In this document: one piece after another, positions 45,784-57,120 of the stretch | How the letters are laid out: each line of letters starts with the position of its first letter | Numbering within the stretch: position 1 is the stretch's first letter | DNA from: Linepithema humile | Taxonomy: Eukaryota; Arthropoda; Insecta; Hymenoptera; Formicidae | Length of the DNA stretch: 64,000 bases | Direction: 5' to 3' | Assembly: GCF_040581485.1 (NCBI RefSeq) | Contig: NC_090133.1 | Coordinates: 9,362,001 to 9,426,000, forward strand | Made by a program: the position numbers and the translations under genes | The notes under the pieces: model-generated | Database searches by the model: none | Seen by the model: the letters and a program-made list of their open reading frames with translations, nothing else | What the model was told of the DNA's origin: nothing

Positions 45784-47001
45784 TCTAAAAAATATAAAAA
45801 AATATTAACATTTCTTTCAATAAATATAAAAAAAGATAAAAATTATGTTATATTAATTATATATTAATTATATATTAAAGTTTTTGATTAATTATAATTA
45901 CAAACATTGCAGCACGCATGCACACACACATACACACACACACGCGCGCGCGCGCGCACGCACGCACACACATTACCTAAGACAATAAACATTGAAGATA
46001 ATTCAAACTTATATTTTTAATACACAATAAAAATGACGCAAAAAGCATTCAAACAAATATAGTTAAAACAAATTACAGTAAAAGTAAATTATTTTTCTCA
46101 ATTAAAAGTAATTAAAAAAAAAATGCTGTTTTATATTTTAAATTCAAGTGAAAGAAAAAAAGAAAAAAAATATTTCTACAAATGGAATAGAAAGAATGAT
46201 AGATAAAAATACACACCTGCTAATGGCCTGACTTACAAAGGTATTCAAGGTCAAACTGAGAATTTCTCATATATATTAAGTAAAATGACATAGCAGGAAT
46301 GTGCAGGAATCTAAGAGCAATTTTGTTTATTAATTTCCCAGTAAATGCAGCGATGTAATATATATCATTTTCTTCTATTAGTTGTTGGCTCCGAGAGGTT
46401 TTCCCTCTCCTTACGGCTATATGAGTCTTACGCAGTACAGGGAGCGGAAAATTTAAATGATTAGATTTGTTTGGTTATAAAGTTTATAATATATATATAT
46501 CTCAGATTCATAACATTAAATATTATAAAGTAACCAGTTACATAGTAAGTAACATACATATATGTTTTTATAGTATACATATATAATGTGTATGTAAGAC
46601 TTAAGTATGTATGTGTGTGTAAGATTTTATTTTGGTTTTACATTGTATTTTTTTATAGTTTTTTTAGCTTGTTATTACTAAATATCATAATATAATTAAG
46701 AAAATTATTTGAAAATCAATGCATTATTTATTTTAGTTTTCTTTGGTAAGATCATGTGCGTTTACTTCACGTCCATGTTTTTGTTCCCTTGAAAATCGTA
46801 ATTTACTCAGCGGAATCATTCACTCGCAGTCTTTTGAAAATGCATTTCTTGAAAATTATAATGCGATGACAATACTACATCTAAAATATTTGTATTAGTA
46901 CAGAATAATAATATTTACATGTAAATAAATTACATATCAATGATATTTTTCTGATACTTTCTGGTTATATAGCAGAAAATATCAGTTACATGAGCGTTTA
47001 C
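45784..47001. other. AT-rich DNA, microsatellites and one dispersed repeat
   Basis: A CA/CG microsatellite lies at ~45915-45970 and a TG-rich tract near 46605-46622. The ~90-bp block at 46370-46460 repeats 17335-17430. No gene is supported. Confidence 0.5.
46370..46460 (+). repeat. Dispersed ~90-bp repeat, second copy
   Basis: Shares TTCTATTA, GTTGGCTCCG, CTCTCCTTA and GGAAAATTTAAATG-like words in order with 17335-17430, at about 85% identity by eye. Confidence 0.6.
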
Positions 47002-47004
47002 TGA

Positions 47005-47563
47005 GGGTGCGTTCCACTTAACGCTCGCAACGACCGCGACCACGACCACAAAATTGCGCGTTCCACTAGCTCGCAAACGTCGCGAGCAAAAATTTTAGTG
47101 GAACGCATTAGACGACCACGGCATCTTCTTCTGATAATTTACTTCTATAACTGTGTCGCTTTTAGTATTGTAAAAAGGAATTATTTGCGACGACATTGTC
47201 AAACACTGTCAAACACTACGAACATTCTAGTTTAAAAACACGCGCGAAAATAGCTAAGATCACGACGACCCACGTTTGAACCACGGGCGTCGTGAGTTCG
47301 ACGCGGTCGCAATCATTGGGCGCATTCAACGAAACAAACCGTTCAGTAGCAATCGAACGTGATTGGCTCTTACTTTTAGAGCCAACAAATTAACAGCGTC
47401 ATTCAGCGGAAAATCTAGTAACTTTGTCCAACTGTTGAGTCCGCTGAATGCGGTCATTGACGTCATCTATGACGTTTCAAGTGTGACCACAGCGACCGCG
47501 GTCGTTAAGTAGAACGAGTTAACGGGTGTTGCGAACGCTGTAGACGTTAAGTAGAACGCACTC
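47005..47563. mobile_element. TIR element with TGA duplication
   Basis: 559-bp unit with ~19-bp ends of the form G(G/A)GTGCGTTC(C/T)ACTTAACG. A 3-bp TGA occurs on both sides (47002-47004 and 47564-47566). The interior has GCGACCACGACC-rich sequence near the left end and no ORF. Probably Harbinger-like. Confidence 0.6.
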
Positions 47564-47576
47564 TGAGTTGTTCTTA

Positions 47577-48491
47577 AGCCTTGTGTCCACGATGCTAGAA
47601 CTCAATCCGAGATCTCGGTCCGAGTCCTCGAACAATAATATTTATACTTGGCTGAATATAGTTAGCGTTGTAATCGAGTTACGATTCTTTACGATGATTT
47701 TCTGATCTATGTTATATATTGCCAAGTTGGTTTATAGATATCATCAAGTGATGCACCGCTTGATTTCGAATGTTTTATTTTATTTAGATGGTCCAGATAT
47801 TGTGATCTTAAATTATTAATTTTTTTTTTGCAATTTCAGTTGTTAGTGGTTGTCCTGTTAATTCTTTGTACTGATTACAGATTATCTGTAAAGCTTGATC
47901 TCGTTTCATACGATTATGATAATCAACACTTTTTGTAACATATAAACAAGAATGTTGTTGATATAACATTAATAAAATTTTAACATTTTCCTTATTATCC
48001 ATTTTTTATTATAAAAAAAGTTTTTTCTGAAAATCAATTTTATATATAATTATACTTTTCTTGAAAAATAATATGTATATATAGGTTATAATATATTTTT
48101 AATGTCTAATTTAATCTGCATTAAAACTAATAATAACTACTTATGTAAATCTTATTAATTATTAATCTTATTAATTTATTTTATTTAAGAATTATATTTC
48201 TCTTATTTTTTCAATTCTATAATTACTTACTAAAATATTATTTATATTGTTCACAGTATCTCGTATCACTATAAGTATCTTATATTTTGTCTTAACAGAT
48301 AGTAAAAGAAACTAGTAAAATCTAATAACTCGCAATAACTCGTACCGAAAAATGGGACGCAACGCATTTTTTCGTTCGAGCTTCTTATTCGAGTTTTGCA
48401 TCCAAGTTCAGTGTGTACATGATCCGAGTTCTAGTAACTTTCCCTCCGTCCGAGATCTCGGACCGAGTTCTAGCATCGTGGACACAAGGCT
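47577..48491. mobile_element. Harbinger derivative carrying a MADF fragment
   Basis: 915-bp element with 27-bp inverted ends starting AGCCTTGTGTCCACGATGCT, followed by inverted CCGAGATCTCGG-type blocks. The TTA duplications (47574-47576 and 48492-48494) are perfect. It contains a MADF-type reading frame but no transposase. Confidence 0.8.
47760..48002 (-). pseudogene. MADF domain, frameshifted in a poly-A run
   Basis: From ATG at 48002 the frame reads MDNKENVKILLMLYQQHSCL and continues through HNRMKRDQALQIICNQYKEL, a MADF pattern. It stops after a lysine run encoded by consecutive A residues near 47820-47829. In the shifted frame the typical continuation LRSQYLDHLNK follows, so one indel in the homopolymer separates the halves. 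It is smaller than, and distinct from, the 44.6-45.8 kb MADF gene. Confidence 0.65.
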
Positions 48492-48539
48492 TTAATAGAT
48501 TACAGATATTAGATTTTATTTAATAAAATCATTTAACAC

Positions 48540-48838
48540 ACTCAATTCCACAGTATTTTATGATTACATTTGTTTAATTTGACCAAACCCCAACCTACCT
48601 ACATAATTATATTACGTTTTACTTGGACGTTATAACATCTGTATTATGGTTTACACACAATTATTATATTGAAGACATATAATCTTTTACATTAATTAAG
48701 TTTTCACACACAATTTCACAGTATTTTATGATTACATTTGTTTAATTTGACCAAACCCTAACCTACATACATAATTATGTTACGTTTTACTTGGACGTTA
48801 TAACCTCTGTATTACAGTTATACATACAATTATTAAGT
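48540..48838. repeat. Tandem duplication, ~172-bp period
   Basis: Copies at ~48540-48665 and ~48711-48838 share CCACAGTATTTTATGATTAC / CACAGTATTTTATGATTAC and TTACGTTTTACTTGGACGTT, at about 93% identity by eye. Confidence 0.8.
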
Positions 48839-49070
48839 TCTTAAATTTATAGACGTGTCTATATTCTGTTCAGCGAGAGAGTACTCCCGGTCTGCGCATA
48901 GGAGAAGTATAACGGGCAAAGTGGGGAGAGCGGGCAAAGTGGAAACCTCTGAAAAATGGAATGACTGTAATTGGCCAGTTTTATAAATACAGATGTTATT
49001 AAACCCGATTAAGGGTGACGTGTAGACGTAGTCAATGACGTTCCGTTTCGTGCATAGCATCTATACTATA

Positions 49071-49608
49071 CACTAGACCGCTAACTCCCATTCATATTGT
49101 ACATAAAATTGGTACCCAAAAACCATGTAATATGATGGTCATGCATGCGCAATGCTGATAGAAAAAGAATATGGCGAATATCTGTGCCGATATCTAACCA
49201 TTGAAATATATACCATACTGGAACGAGCACGCCTTTGTTCTCGACCGGTCAGATGGAGATAGCTGTTCGGACCCGGATCTCTCTATCTAACCAACAGTTT
49301 TGGTCACGTGTTCACAGCTACTATTAGTCGAGAGTAGACGAGATAGAAAGAGAAATCCGGTACCGAGTCACTGCCTTGTTTGACCGTTTTGTCGAATGGA
49401 GGGGGTAGCCTGTGCTCGTTCCAGTATGGTATATAGTTCAATGTATCTAACTGACCGATACATACACATATAAACATCATACATAGTAGTCATATAGCTC
49501 ATACATAACATCAATTAAAACGTGACTGCTATCTTATCAACGTTACGCATGCGCGAGAATTTAGTACATAGATTTTGGGGTCATGATTTGACTTGAGTTA
49601 GCGGTCTG
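49071..49608. mobile_element. TIR element enclosing a hAT MITE
   Basis: AGACCGCTAACTC near 49072 and its complement at ~49594-49607 bound a ~540-bp unit. The flanks give no clean duplication. It has no ORF and is interrupted by the element at 49199-49443. Confidence 0.5.
49199..49443. mobile_element. hAT-type MITE with 8-bp duplication
   Basis: 245-bp unit with 32-bp ends (CATTGAA...GGAACGAGCAC; one mismatch) flanked by a perfect 8-bp TATCTAAC duplication (49191-49198 and 49444-49451). The 8-bp size fits hAT (or P-like) transposition. Confidence 0.85.
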
Positions 49609-49680
49609 GTATGGGTGTTTTCCATTTAGTGACGCAAGTCGACACAAGTCGACTCCTAGTACCATTTCTGTTTTCCATTA

Positions 49681-49831
49681 GGGTCTATCCAGACAAACTT
49701 ATATAGCTGCATAAACATATGCAAAAACATAAGAAAATTGATTGGTCCATTTCCTTATGCATTTGCTTATGGACCAATCAATTTCCTTATGCATATATTT
49801 ATGCGACTATGCAGTTTGTCTGGATAGGCCC
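49681..49831. mobile_element. Palindromic MITE with TTA duplication
   Basis: 151-bp unit with ends GGGTCTATCCAGACAAACT and its complement; TTA flanks it (49678-49680 and 49832-49834). The central GATTGGTCCATTTCC / GGACCAATCAATTTCC block is shared with the MITE at 42341-42496, so they are cousins. Confidence 0.85.
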
Positions 49832-49982
49832 TTACGTTTGTGTTGCTTTTTGTCGATGACACAAGTCGACTTCGATTGACTCTGCTCAGTTGGTGAGTCT
49901 AGCGTGGTTAAATATATGTAATATTCTTATATAGCTGATTGAGCTCGAAAGTTCAAGAAAACATTACGATGCGAATCTTTGA

Positions 49983-50095
49983 CTATGGTTTAGTTTACAC
50001 CGATTATTTAGTACGCGTACCAAGTACTACATCTGCTTCTCCGATAGGTATAAATCGTTTAGTGTAAAATCTACACCAATCAAAGAGCCACTTTG
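49983..50095. repeat. ~110-bp repeat, inverted partner at 59702-59815
   Basis: Contains AGTTTACACCGATT, TAGTACGCGTACCAAGTACT and TGTAAAATCTACACCAATCA. The same sequence occurs inverted 9.7 kb to the right with few differences. Confidence 0.75.
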
Positions 50096-50119
50096 ACTAG
50101 AATCAGACAGAAATTCTGA

Positions 50120-51428
50120 AAATCGCGATATGCAAAATGCATAGACTATGCGGAGAACAAGTTAAACTTGATACAAGCGTTATCATTAACCGAAAAAGAA
50201 AAGATCGATTTATCAACAGACGGAGTGAATGATCCGATTAAGGAAAAAGCTTTTCAGTACGTAGATAACGAACATTCCGGACTACTTAGAATACATAAGA
50301 AAAATAATCGAAGAAACGACCTTGCCTAAAAAGGCAGCAGACGGACCCTAAACCCTGCCGCCTACTCGCAACCGATAAAAACACCAAAATTCGCTATTCA
50401 ATAGATACCAGATTCGAAGGATGCGCGAAAAATTTGCGCGCAACTCAAAGGACCAGGAACAGCTGTCGAAGAAAAACAGTGAACTCTCGATGAGCCGTCG
50501 TAGTGACTGTGAGACAGTTCAGAGTCGAAAGAACTTGAAGACACGTGTATTTGGCGAATTGTATTAAGAGACTAGAGCTGAATTATTATAAAGTAGAAGT
50601 TTGTGAGTATTGTGTAGTAATCTCGATTTATTTATCTGCGCCTCCCGAATCCTTACGCTTACAGTTTAAAATATCAGAAGTAGGATTCGAGCTAGAGTGA
50701 TTCGTAATTAATCGCAGAAAAACTTGATCGTGCTATTAGGTACGGAGAGCGGCCTTACGTGGACCAATCAAGGGGTGCCGCGCTAGATAGAACAGCGTGG
50801 CAAAGATATCGGGCTTTTCGAGCAACCGGTTAACAATAAAGGACTAAGACAAACTAGTTCTGAATCCGGAGGGCTCCAAATACCGAGGGAAGTAAATATG
50901 CAAAAGATTGTGCAGGCCGTGGTGCAAGTGATGGGAGAAAGACAGAGAAATCTAGGAAGGCTGCCCCCGGCCACTCGTAGCGGAAGCGCGGTTAGCTCAA
51001 GCGGCCAAAACAAAGTTTCGATCAAGGACGTTGCCAACAGACAAGATTCGTCAACGTGCTTCAACTGTAAGCAATCGGGTTACCTATCGAAGGACTATCT
51101 GCGGAGCAAGATAACTTGTTATAATTGCGAGCAGGAAGATTATGTTAGTCTTAACTGGCCGAGGAGTTGGGCAGCAGCAACAGCCGGTACGAGTCATGTG
51201 ATAAACCAGGAAGAAGAGATACCCGAAGATCCAGCATCGTTTTTTGTAGCAACGTTACAGATTAATAAGATGGACTTGCTTGATAAGGACATATCGTGCG
51301 TTAAGCTACGTAGTTTAAGTGATGCGAGCATAGAGATAAAAGCGCTCGTGGATACGAAAAGGTTTGCAAGTTTTTAAAAATTTCGTTTATAATAAATTTT
51401 TCGCGCCTCCCGAATTCTTACGCTTACA
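50120..51428 (+). pseudogene. Degenerate Gypsy fragments: Gag and LTR pieces
   Basis: A gag-like stretch (AENKLNLIQALSLTEKEKI, ~50140-50370) is followed by an LTR-like end (CGCCTCCCGAATCCTTACGC, to ~50663). A second gag part (50898-51376) carries two decayed zinc knuckles (CFNCKQSGYLSKDYL, CYNCEQEDYVSLNW) in which the His and last Cys ligands are lost. The start of a protease (ALVDTK, with Gly of DTG replaced) follows. Another LTR-end fragment (CGCCTCCCGAATTCTTACGC) closes it at ~51428. No RT remains. Confidence 0.65.
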
Positions 51429-52977
51429 ATATGTACACACTGCCGCGTATACGTGTATCTATGTGCTCGGGCTCAAAGTTAATCTGAATTAACTAGTCTT
51501 AAGCTCTCCGCGGACGAAAGAGGGAAAGAGGAGTGAAAGGAGTAGCGAGGCGGGACAAAAATCGAGATCAAAGAAATATGCCCTCTGGAGAGAAGAGATC
51601 AGCCTTTCTTTCTCTCTTTTTCTCTCGGATGCAGCGGGCTCTGGTTCAACTCTCGAGTCGCATTGGTAGGCGCATCTGAGTTGAAGTGCATTGTCGTATG
51701 ACGCAATGGAGAACTTCCTTTTCTCTCTTGTTGTCTGTGCGTCTGTCGTGGCGATCAACTCGGCAATTACGCCGACGACGACGTACGCAGCTAGAATTGT
51801 GTATCGCTCTACATGCATATCGAATTATTCTGAACCATGCGAACTATTTTTAACAATAAGTAGATTCACATCAATTTGAACGTCGTACACTAAGAAAATT
51901 TTTCTTTGTCAAAATGTACATCTATAATTTCCGAGTAGTAAGCTACTAAGAATAAAGTGTTCTCTTTGAAGTTTCGCTATCGAAGCGTGGAAGTATCGTG
52001 TTAATTCTGCACATTAACATTTACTTTCTAGTAATTGACTAGAACAAGTCAAACGACACATTTTTGGACAATTCTTTAGAGAAAATTACTTTTTACATTT
52101 CTTCAATCTAAAATTTTACGAAAATTTACTTGAATTTTAAGCAATAATTATCTAGTTTTAAATTAGAGCTCTTCCGAGCTCTCGAACTGCAGAAACGTGC
52201 CTGCCGATTCGGCGAAATTGTAAATCGCAGCAAGCCATTCAATTTCGACGATTGCTCGCGGCTTCTACTAAAATTGCGGCCAGGCCGCGTACACATTCGT
52301 GCGCTTACACGAGCATGCACACAGCTTCGCGCGGATTGCAAAACAATAATTTGCGAGTTCGGAAAGAACAATATTTCGTGCCGATTGTATTAATTTTCTC
52401 TCATCACAAGTGAAACGTTATTTGTCACGGCACACGCTTTACTTGCGGGGACTACGTTTCTCATGTTAAATAAATATATATCATTTGTTAATTAATATCC
52501 AATTCAAATATAAAAAAATATTTTTGAAGCAAAACAGAGAGAAAAGAAAAAAAGAAAGAGACTGTATATAAACAAAGACAAGTCAAAATAATCAATGATA
52601 TTTATTACACGTGGAAAAACGCGTTTTTACTCTGTGTCAACCGCACCAAGCTTAGAAGTAAAAATACAAACCCAACTCTCAAAGTGCCCTACTATAAAGG
52701 TAAAGAAGAAAACGAGACAGAATACTAAATAGAAAGATTATGTTAGTGTTAGTTAGGAAATTAGAATTGGATGATGTGTTATTATGCGAATGGGCCATAA
52801 ACAGAGTGACGTATAAGAGAAAGAGGAAACATCGCAACAAAATTTAATAATTATTCAAATATAGTATGCAAATCGAATAATAAGGAGGTTATGTTGGTAA
52901 GAGACATAAAGTTTGGATGATGTGTAAGTGCGTGAATGGGCATGATATACGTGTGATAGGCGAAGTGACGTAGTGTT
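51429..52977. other. Unassigned DNA
   Basis: No recognised element. A 57-codon plus-strand frame from ATG 51706 (MENFLFSLVVCASVVAINSA) looks like a signal peptide followed by a short mature part, ending TGA at 51879. It could be a small secreted peptide, a first exon or chance. Confidence 0.35.
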
Positions 52978-52980
52978 ATT

Positions 52981-53421
52981 GGGAGCTTTCCATCAAGGCA
53001 TTTAGGCGACACACATCGACACGGTGTCAGACACGGTGCTTTCCAACAATAACACGCCACGGCACGGTTCGACACGGCAGAAGAGCATAGTCGAACACTG
53101 AGTCTAGTTCATGGCTGCCAATTTTTGGGATGGTATTCTAGAGAATTTTCATTTTATCCATCTGCAAAATATATTTATACTCATCGCGATCGTAAACAAT
53201 AATTAATGATGGTTATGTTTGATTTGTACGTACTTTAAATATGTCAATATGTTCTTGGTACGCCAATTTTTCAATTAAATGAACTTACTAGATATCATGG
53301 GAAGACATAAGCAGACTCTAGCAGTCTAATTCAGAACTAAACGTATTCCATCAAGTATCCAAGCACGGTGTTTGACTGTGTCACAAAGTGTCGATCTGTG
53401 TCTCCTAGATGGAAAGCTCCC
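52981..53421. mobile_element. TIR element with ATT duplication
   Basis: 441-bp unit with 14-bp ends GGGAGCTTTCCATC and complement. ATT occurs on both sides (52978-52980 and 53422-53424). Subterminal CGACACGGTGTC-like palindromic words lie near the left end. No ORF. Confidence 0.6.
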
Positions 53422-53424
53422 ATT

Positions 53425-53811
53425 GTGAGCAGAGGTGATCGCGTTTCCAAATTTCCATACTGTTACCGAATTCAATTTGTGTTACCGATTTTGCGGGCGA
53501 ATTGTCTCATTACCGCCTTATTAAACAATTACCGCCGTATCGGTTCATGCCGAACTATAATTCTATCTCACACTGCTCATCTTTAACCTTGTCCAACTAA
53601 TTGTTGAAATATATTATTGTTAAATATCAATTACTGAGTTATCCTTGTGTTCGCCTCTCACTCCGGATTCTCAGCGAAAAATAAAAGAACTGTGCCCCTC
53701 TGCCATATACTGAGCGAGGAGCGACCAGACATATTAAGAGAATAATTGAAGTTACCGTTACCGCGGTGCGATTACACGCACCTGGCGCCTATATCCGGAT
53801 ACCGATTTCGT
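53425..53811. other. Unassigned DNA
   Basis: No gene or element recognised. The right part is rich in TTACCG words that lead into the tandem repeat. Confidence 0.4.
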
Positions 53812-54012
53812 CGAGTTACCGCTGTTACCGAATCGAGCATCTATTGCCGATACCGTGAGTTACCGAATCGTGCATTTATTACCGATATCGCGCAAGTTAC
53901 CTAGCACCCGAAATACATGGAGTACCGCGAGTTACCGAATCGAGCATTTACTGCCGATACCGCGTAAGTTACCTAACTCCCGAAGAACGTGGAGTATCGC
54001 GGGTTACCGATT
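53812..54012 (+). repeat. ~71-bp tandem repeat built on GAGTTACCGAATCG
   Basis: Two full units (53860-53930 and 53931-54000) contain GAGTTACCGAATCGAGCATT and GTTACCTA...CCCGAA. They are preceded and followed by partial units. Confidence 0.8.
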
Positions 54013-54426
54013 TCCATTGGGCGTGCTCCCTCGGATCTGGTGTGATTCCAAGACTAGTTCACGTCGCAAAATAAGTCAATCATAAAATCGATTTATTATT
54101 TTTAATTCGTGTGCATTAAGCCACGAAGGTCTGCAGTGAGGTAAATAACTCCATAATTAAGTCTACCAATCCATTTAAATCTTCTCTCTAAGAAAAAAAA
54201 TCAGCTTTGAATTTTGATAAAAATAGCTTCTCGCTTTGTTGCATCAGATACATTACGTTAGAATATATTAAGAGTTGAAAATTCAGCGTGAATGTAGGCC
54301 AAAAATAATCTTGCAAAAAGATGTGTATTTTTAAATAATTGCGTATTTGAAGGAAAAAACGGTTTTTCTGTTTTTATTTTACATTATACAAATTTCTTTG
54401 TGCATTATATTTCCATTTTATTGCTG

Positions 54427-54620
54427 AATTTTTTTCGTCGACCCCAGGCGATAAAAAATTACCTTAACTTAATCTTTTAAATACCAAAAACTTTTCTTTC
54501 GCCGACCCCGGGCGATGAAAAATTTACCCCAACAAATCCCCTAGGGAACAAAACTTTTTCCTTCGCCGACTCCGAGCGATGAAAAATTTACCCCAACAAA
54601 TCCCCTAGGGAACGAAAATT
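54427..54620 (+). repeat. ~68-bp tandem repeat, three units
   Basis: Three imperfect units of CGCCGACCCCGGGCGATGAA followed by AATTTACCCCAACAAATCCC; the last two are nearly identical. Confidence 0.85.
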
Positions 54621-54735
54621 TTGTCGCTCTTCTCCTTTTGCAAGAAGGAAGTTTCGAGACCCACAAACAAAGTACAAAAAAGACCGATCCGATACGTGCG
54701 TCGAAAGACACCCTTATATATAATTTTTTTTCCAG

Positions 54736-54954
54736 AGTGCTGCTGCAAGCTCCATCCCAAAGAAAAGATAAAATCATGTTGCCGTCGATCAACGAAAAAA
54801 TGGAAAACGATGCTACGGAACTTTTGGGTGTGCAAAGTGCGAATTCCACGATAACCAGCGTAAACAGCATCAGTAGTCTTTTGAAGGAGAAACTCCAACT
54901 GTCGTTACCACAGGTTCTGCGAAGCAGTGCGAGACGTCAAAATGCTGATTATAG
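54736..54954 (+). CDS. Candidate internal coding exon, unknown
   Basis: A strong acceptor (TAATTTTTTTTCCAG) and a donor (TATAG|GTAAAA) bound a 219-bp open segment. Its product (LPSINEKMENDATELLGVQS, then SVNSISSLLKEKLQLSLPQV, ending ARRQNADYR) looks like ordinary protein rather than transposon debris. It has no counterpart in module A2. I cannot assign a family; neighbouring exons were not found. Confidence 0.35.
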
Positions 54955-55158
54955 GTAAAAACTTGTTTTTGGGAAAATTTAATATAGAGATAACATAGAT
55001 GTGGCGGCTCACCGCCACACCGCTGCATTGACGCGGTATAATACGCCGCGGCGCCGCTACGCGCCGCAGGCCTTCTATTAGTTACAAGCTTGCGGACCCA
55101 CCGCCAGGTTGCGCAGGCGGTGAAGAGCCTTCTCGCGATCAAGCTTCGATCGACGAGA

Positions 55159-55165
55159 TATAAAA
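55159..55165 (+). promoter_or_regulatory. TATA box in module A1
   Basis: GAGATATAAAAGAGCTGC followed ~35 bp later by CACTCACTCGC, in the GC-rich LTR-like region. Confidence 0.5.
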
Positions 55166-55438
55166 GAGCTGCTCCGCAGATCTTTCCTCACTCACTCGCT
55201 TCAAGGCGAGCTCTCTCCAGGGCCCTTGAACTGAGTCGTACTCTGCCTCGGCAGAATCTAACCAGAGACACATAGTCTCGCAGTTTTCCTCACGCTGCCT
55301 CGCAAGGCGCGTAAAAAGAAAACAGAGTCCCAGCATCGGCCGCACATTTCAACCAAGCGGCCCGCGGATACTCCACTTTCGCCGTCACCTCCTCAGTCTC
55401 TAGTTTGGAAATTAATTCCACTAGAGTTCTGCGTCCGG

Positions 55439-55777
55439 TTGACTCGACCACCAAGGGACACTCTTACACAAGGCGACATCCGAATTCGGAGACCTCTCTC
55501 TCCTCGGTACACGGAGCAATCCGCAATTCCAAGAGCCGAGACGGTTGCTACCACCAGCACATCAGAGACTCGTTCCGTAGCAGTACAGACTTCACCGCTC
55601 AGAGCCTGCTCAGAGAGCAGTTGTCAGACGGAAGACCACTTCCCGAACGGAGTTCCCCCGACGCCCGGAAAGGGGCTGCAACGAGCTAACTCAATTGAAC
55701 CGTCCTTTTTAGGACCCGTTCAACACACTAAGACGCGGCCGGTAATTTCTTACCGCGCCCGTCAATTTTTCTTTTGA
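55439..55777 (+). CDS. Conserved open frame of module A1, unknown
   Basis: 112 codons. The C-terminal ~65 residues (TRSVAVQTSPLRACSESSCQ ... FLGPVQH ... YRAR) are matched by the frame at 56702-57028. Many nucleotide differences leave the peptide recognisable, as expected for a coding sequence. No known domain; probably the product of a repeat element. Confidence 0.4.
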   Translation: MTRPPRDTLTQGDIRIRRPLSPRYTEQSAIPRAETVATTSTSETRSVAVQTSPLRACSESSCQTEDHFPNGVPPTPGKGLQRANSIEPSFLGPVQHTKTRPVISYRARQFFF

Positions 55778-56035
55778 TTCTCGGCCTTACACTCTTGCCG
55801 AGAAAGCGCCTCTGGCGCAATCAATCAAATCAAACAAAACTTGTACATTTACTCTACTTCTCTGACGAGGAAAAATAAATTATATTTTTCTAAGAAATTG
55901 GTTTCATAATTTCAACCAAGTCGAACACAATCCATTAGGCTATACGCCTATAATAGACATAAATAGATTAACTTCTAATTAACGACAAACCACCACCAAA
56001 ATCACTTAAACAATTCTCGGCAAGCTAAAAATAAT

Positions 56036-57120
56036 TTGTCGCTCTTCTCCTTCTGACAGAGAAAGTTCCGACGCCCTTACACGACATACAAAAGAGACCG
56101 ATCCGATACATGCGTCGGAAGACACACTTATACCTGAAAAACCACCCCTAAAATTACTTTGCAGTGACTTGCTATATTTTTTATCAGTGAAACGAACACT
56201 TCCTGCAATCATTTTTTATGCATTCATCTTTCAATGACTGAACGTTGCTCGATCAAGGCGAGCTTAATAACATCATGCAGATTTATTTATTATTATTTTA
56301 ATTAGAATAACAATAGCTGTATACAGATTTCCTTCATAAATAAAAAAGTGGATAAATATAAAACTAGACAAAATAAAAAGAATCTAAAAAAATGACTATT
56401 TATCTGTAAATTAGAAACAGATGGCAATTAAAATAATTGAATTTAGAACAAAACATTTGTTACTGCTACATTTTTGTATTAAAGAATTTTAAACGATAAT
56501 GTTACGAAATCGAAATTTACGCAGATCGAGATTAATCAGTCTTTCAGTCTACGCAGATCGAGATTAATCAGTCTTTTATGTGATCAGTCTTTCAGACAAT
56601 ATCCTTTATGCATTGATAACAACGTATATCCTGTTGGCAATAAGCTAATATCGCCGCTGTTTAAGAGATGACGTAATCTGCATGATGTTATTAATCTTGC
56701 CTTGGCCGAGGAACGTTCAGTCATTGACAAACACGCGAAGTGTTCGTTCATTGATAAAAAATACAGCGCACCGCGGGATTTTGGGACAGCGGCGACAACT
56801 CATAGCGCCAATAGGCAAGTCGCACCGAACACCAGATCGGTAGCGACGCAAACCTCGTCTCCTCGGGCCTGCTCTGAGAGCAGTTGTCACATTGTAGACC
56901 ACTTTCCAAAGGAGGTTCCACTAACGCCGGGCAAGGACCTACACCGCGCCCCGTCTGAGGAACCGTCCTTCCTTGGACCAGAACAACACACGGTAATTAC
57001 CTACCGGACGCGCATATTTTTATTCTGATTCATGAACTTGCACCACACGCCGTGAAAGCGCCTTTTGGCGCAATAACGCTCAAACATAATACTGACTCGT
57101 GTACGTAGACGGAATATAAT
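56036..57120 (+). repeat. Duplicated module, copy 2 (A2)
   Basis: Related to A1 at both ends (~56038-56132 and ~56840-57060), ~1.35-1.41 kb downstream, with the middle replaced by AT-rich DNA. A small tandem repeat with ACGCAGATCGAGATTAATCA occurs at 56521-56595. Confidence 0.6.
56702..57028 (+). CDS. Conserved open frame of module A2, unknown
   Basis: 108 codons. The C-terminal part TRSVATQTSSPRACSESSCH ... EVPLTPGKDLHRAPSEEPSF aligns with the A1 frame without gaps over most of its length. Function unknown. Confidence 0.4.
   Translation: MAEERSVIDKHAKCSFIDKKYSAPRDFGTAATTHSANRQVAPNTRSVATQTSSPRACSESSCHIVDHFPKEVPLTPGKDLHRAPSEEPSFLGPEQHTVITYRTRIFLF

Larger units (their letters stand above)
54621..56035 (+). 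repeat. Duplicated module, copy 1 (A1), with LTR-like promoter
   Basis: Begins with a ~95-bp block containing GACCGATCCGATACGTGCGT that recurs at 56038. From ~54997 an LTR-like sequence (TGTGGCGGCTCACCGCCACA) has a plus-strand TATA box (55159-55165) and AATAAA near 55877. An open frame lies between them. No defined right end or duplication was found. Confidence 0.45.
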
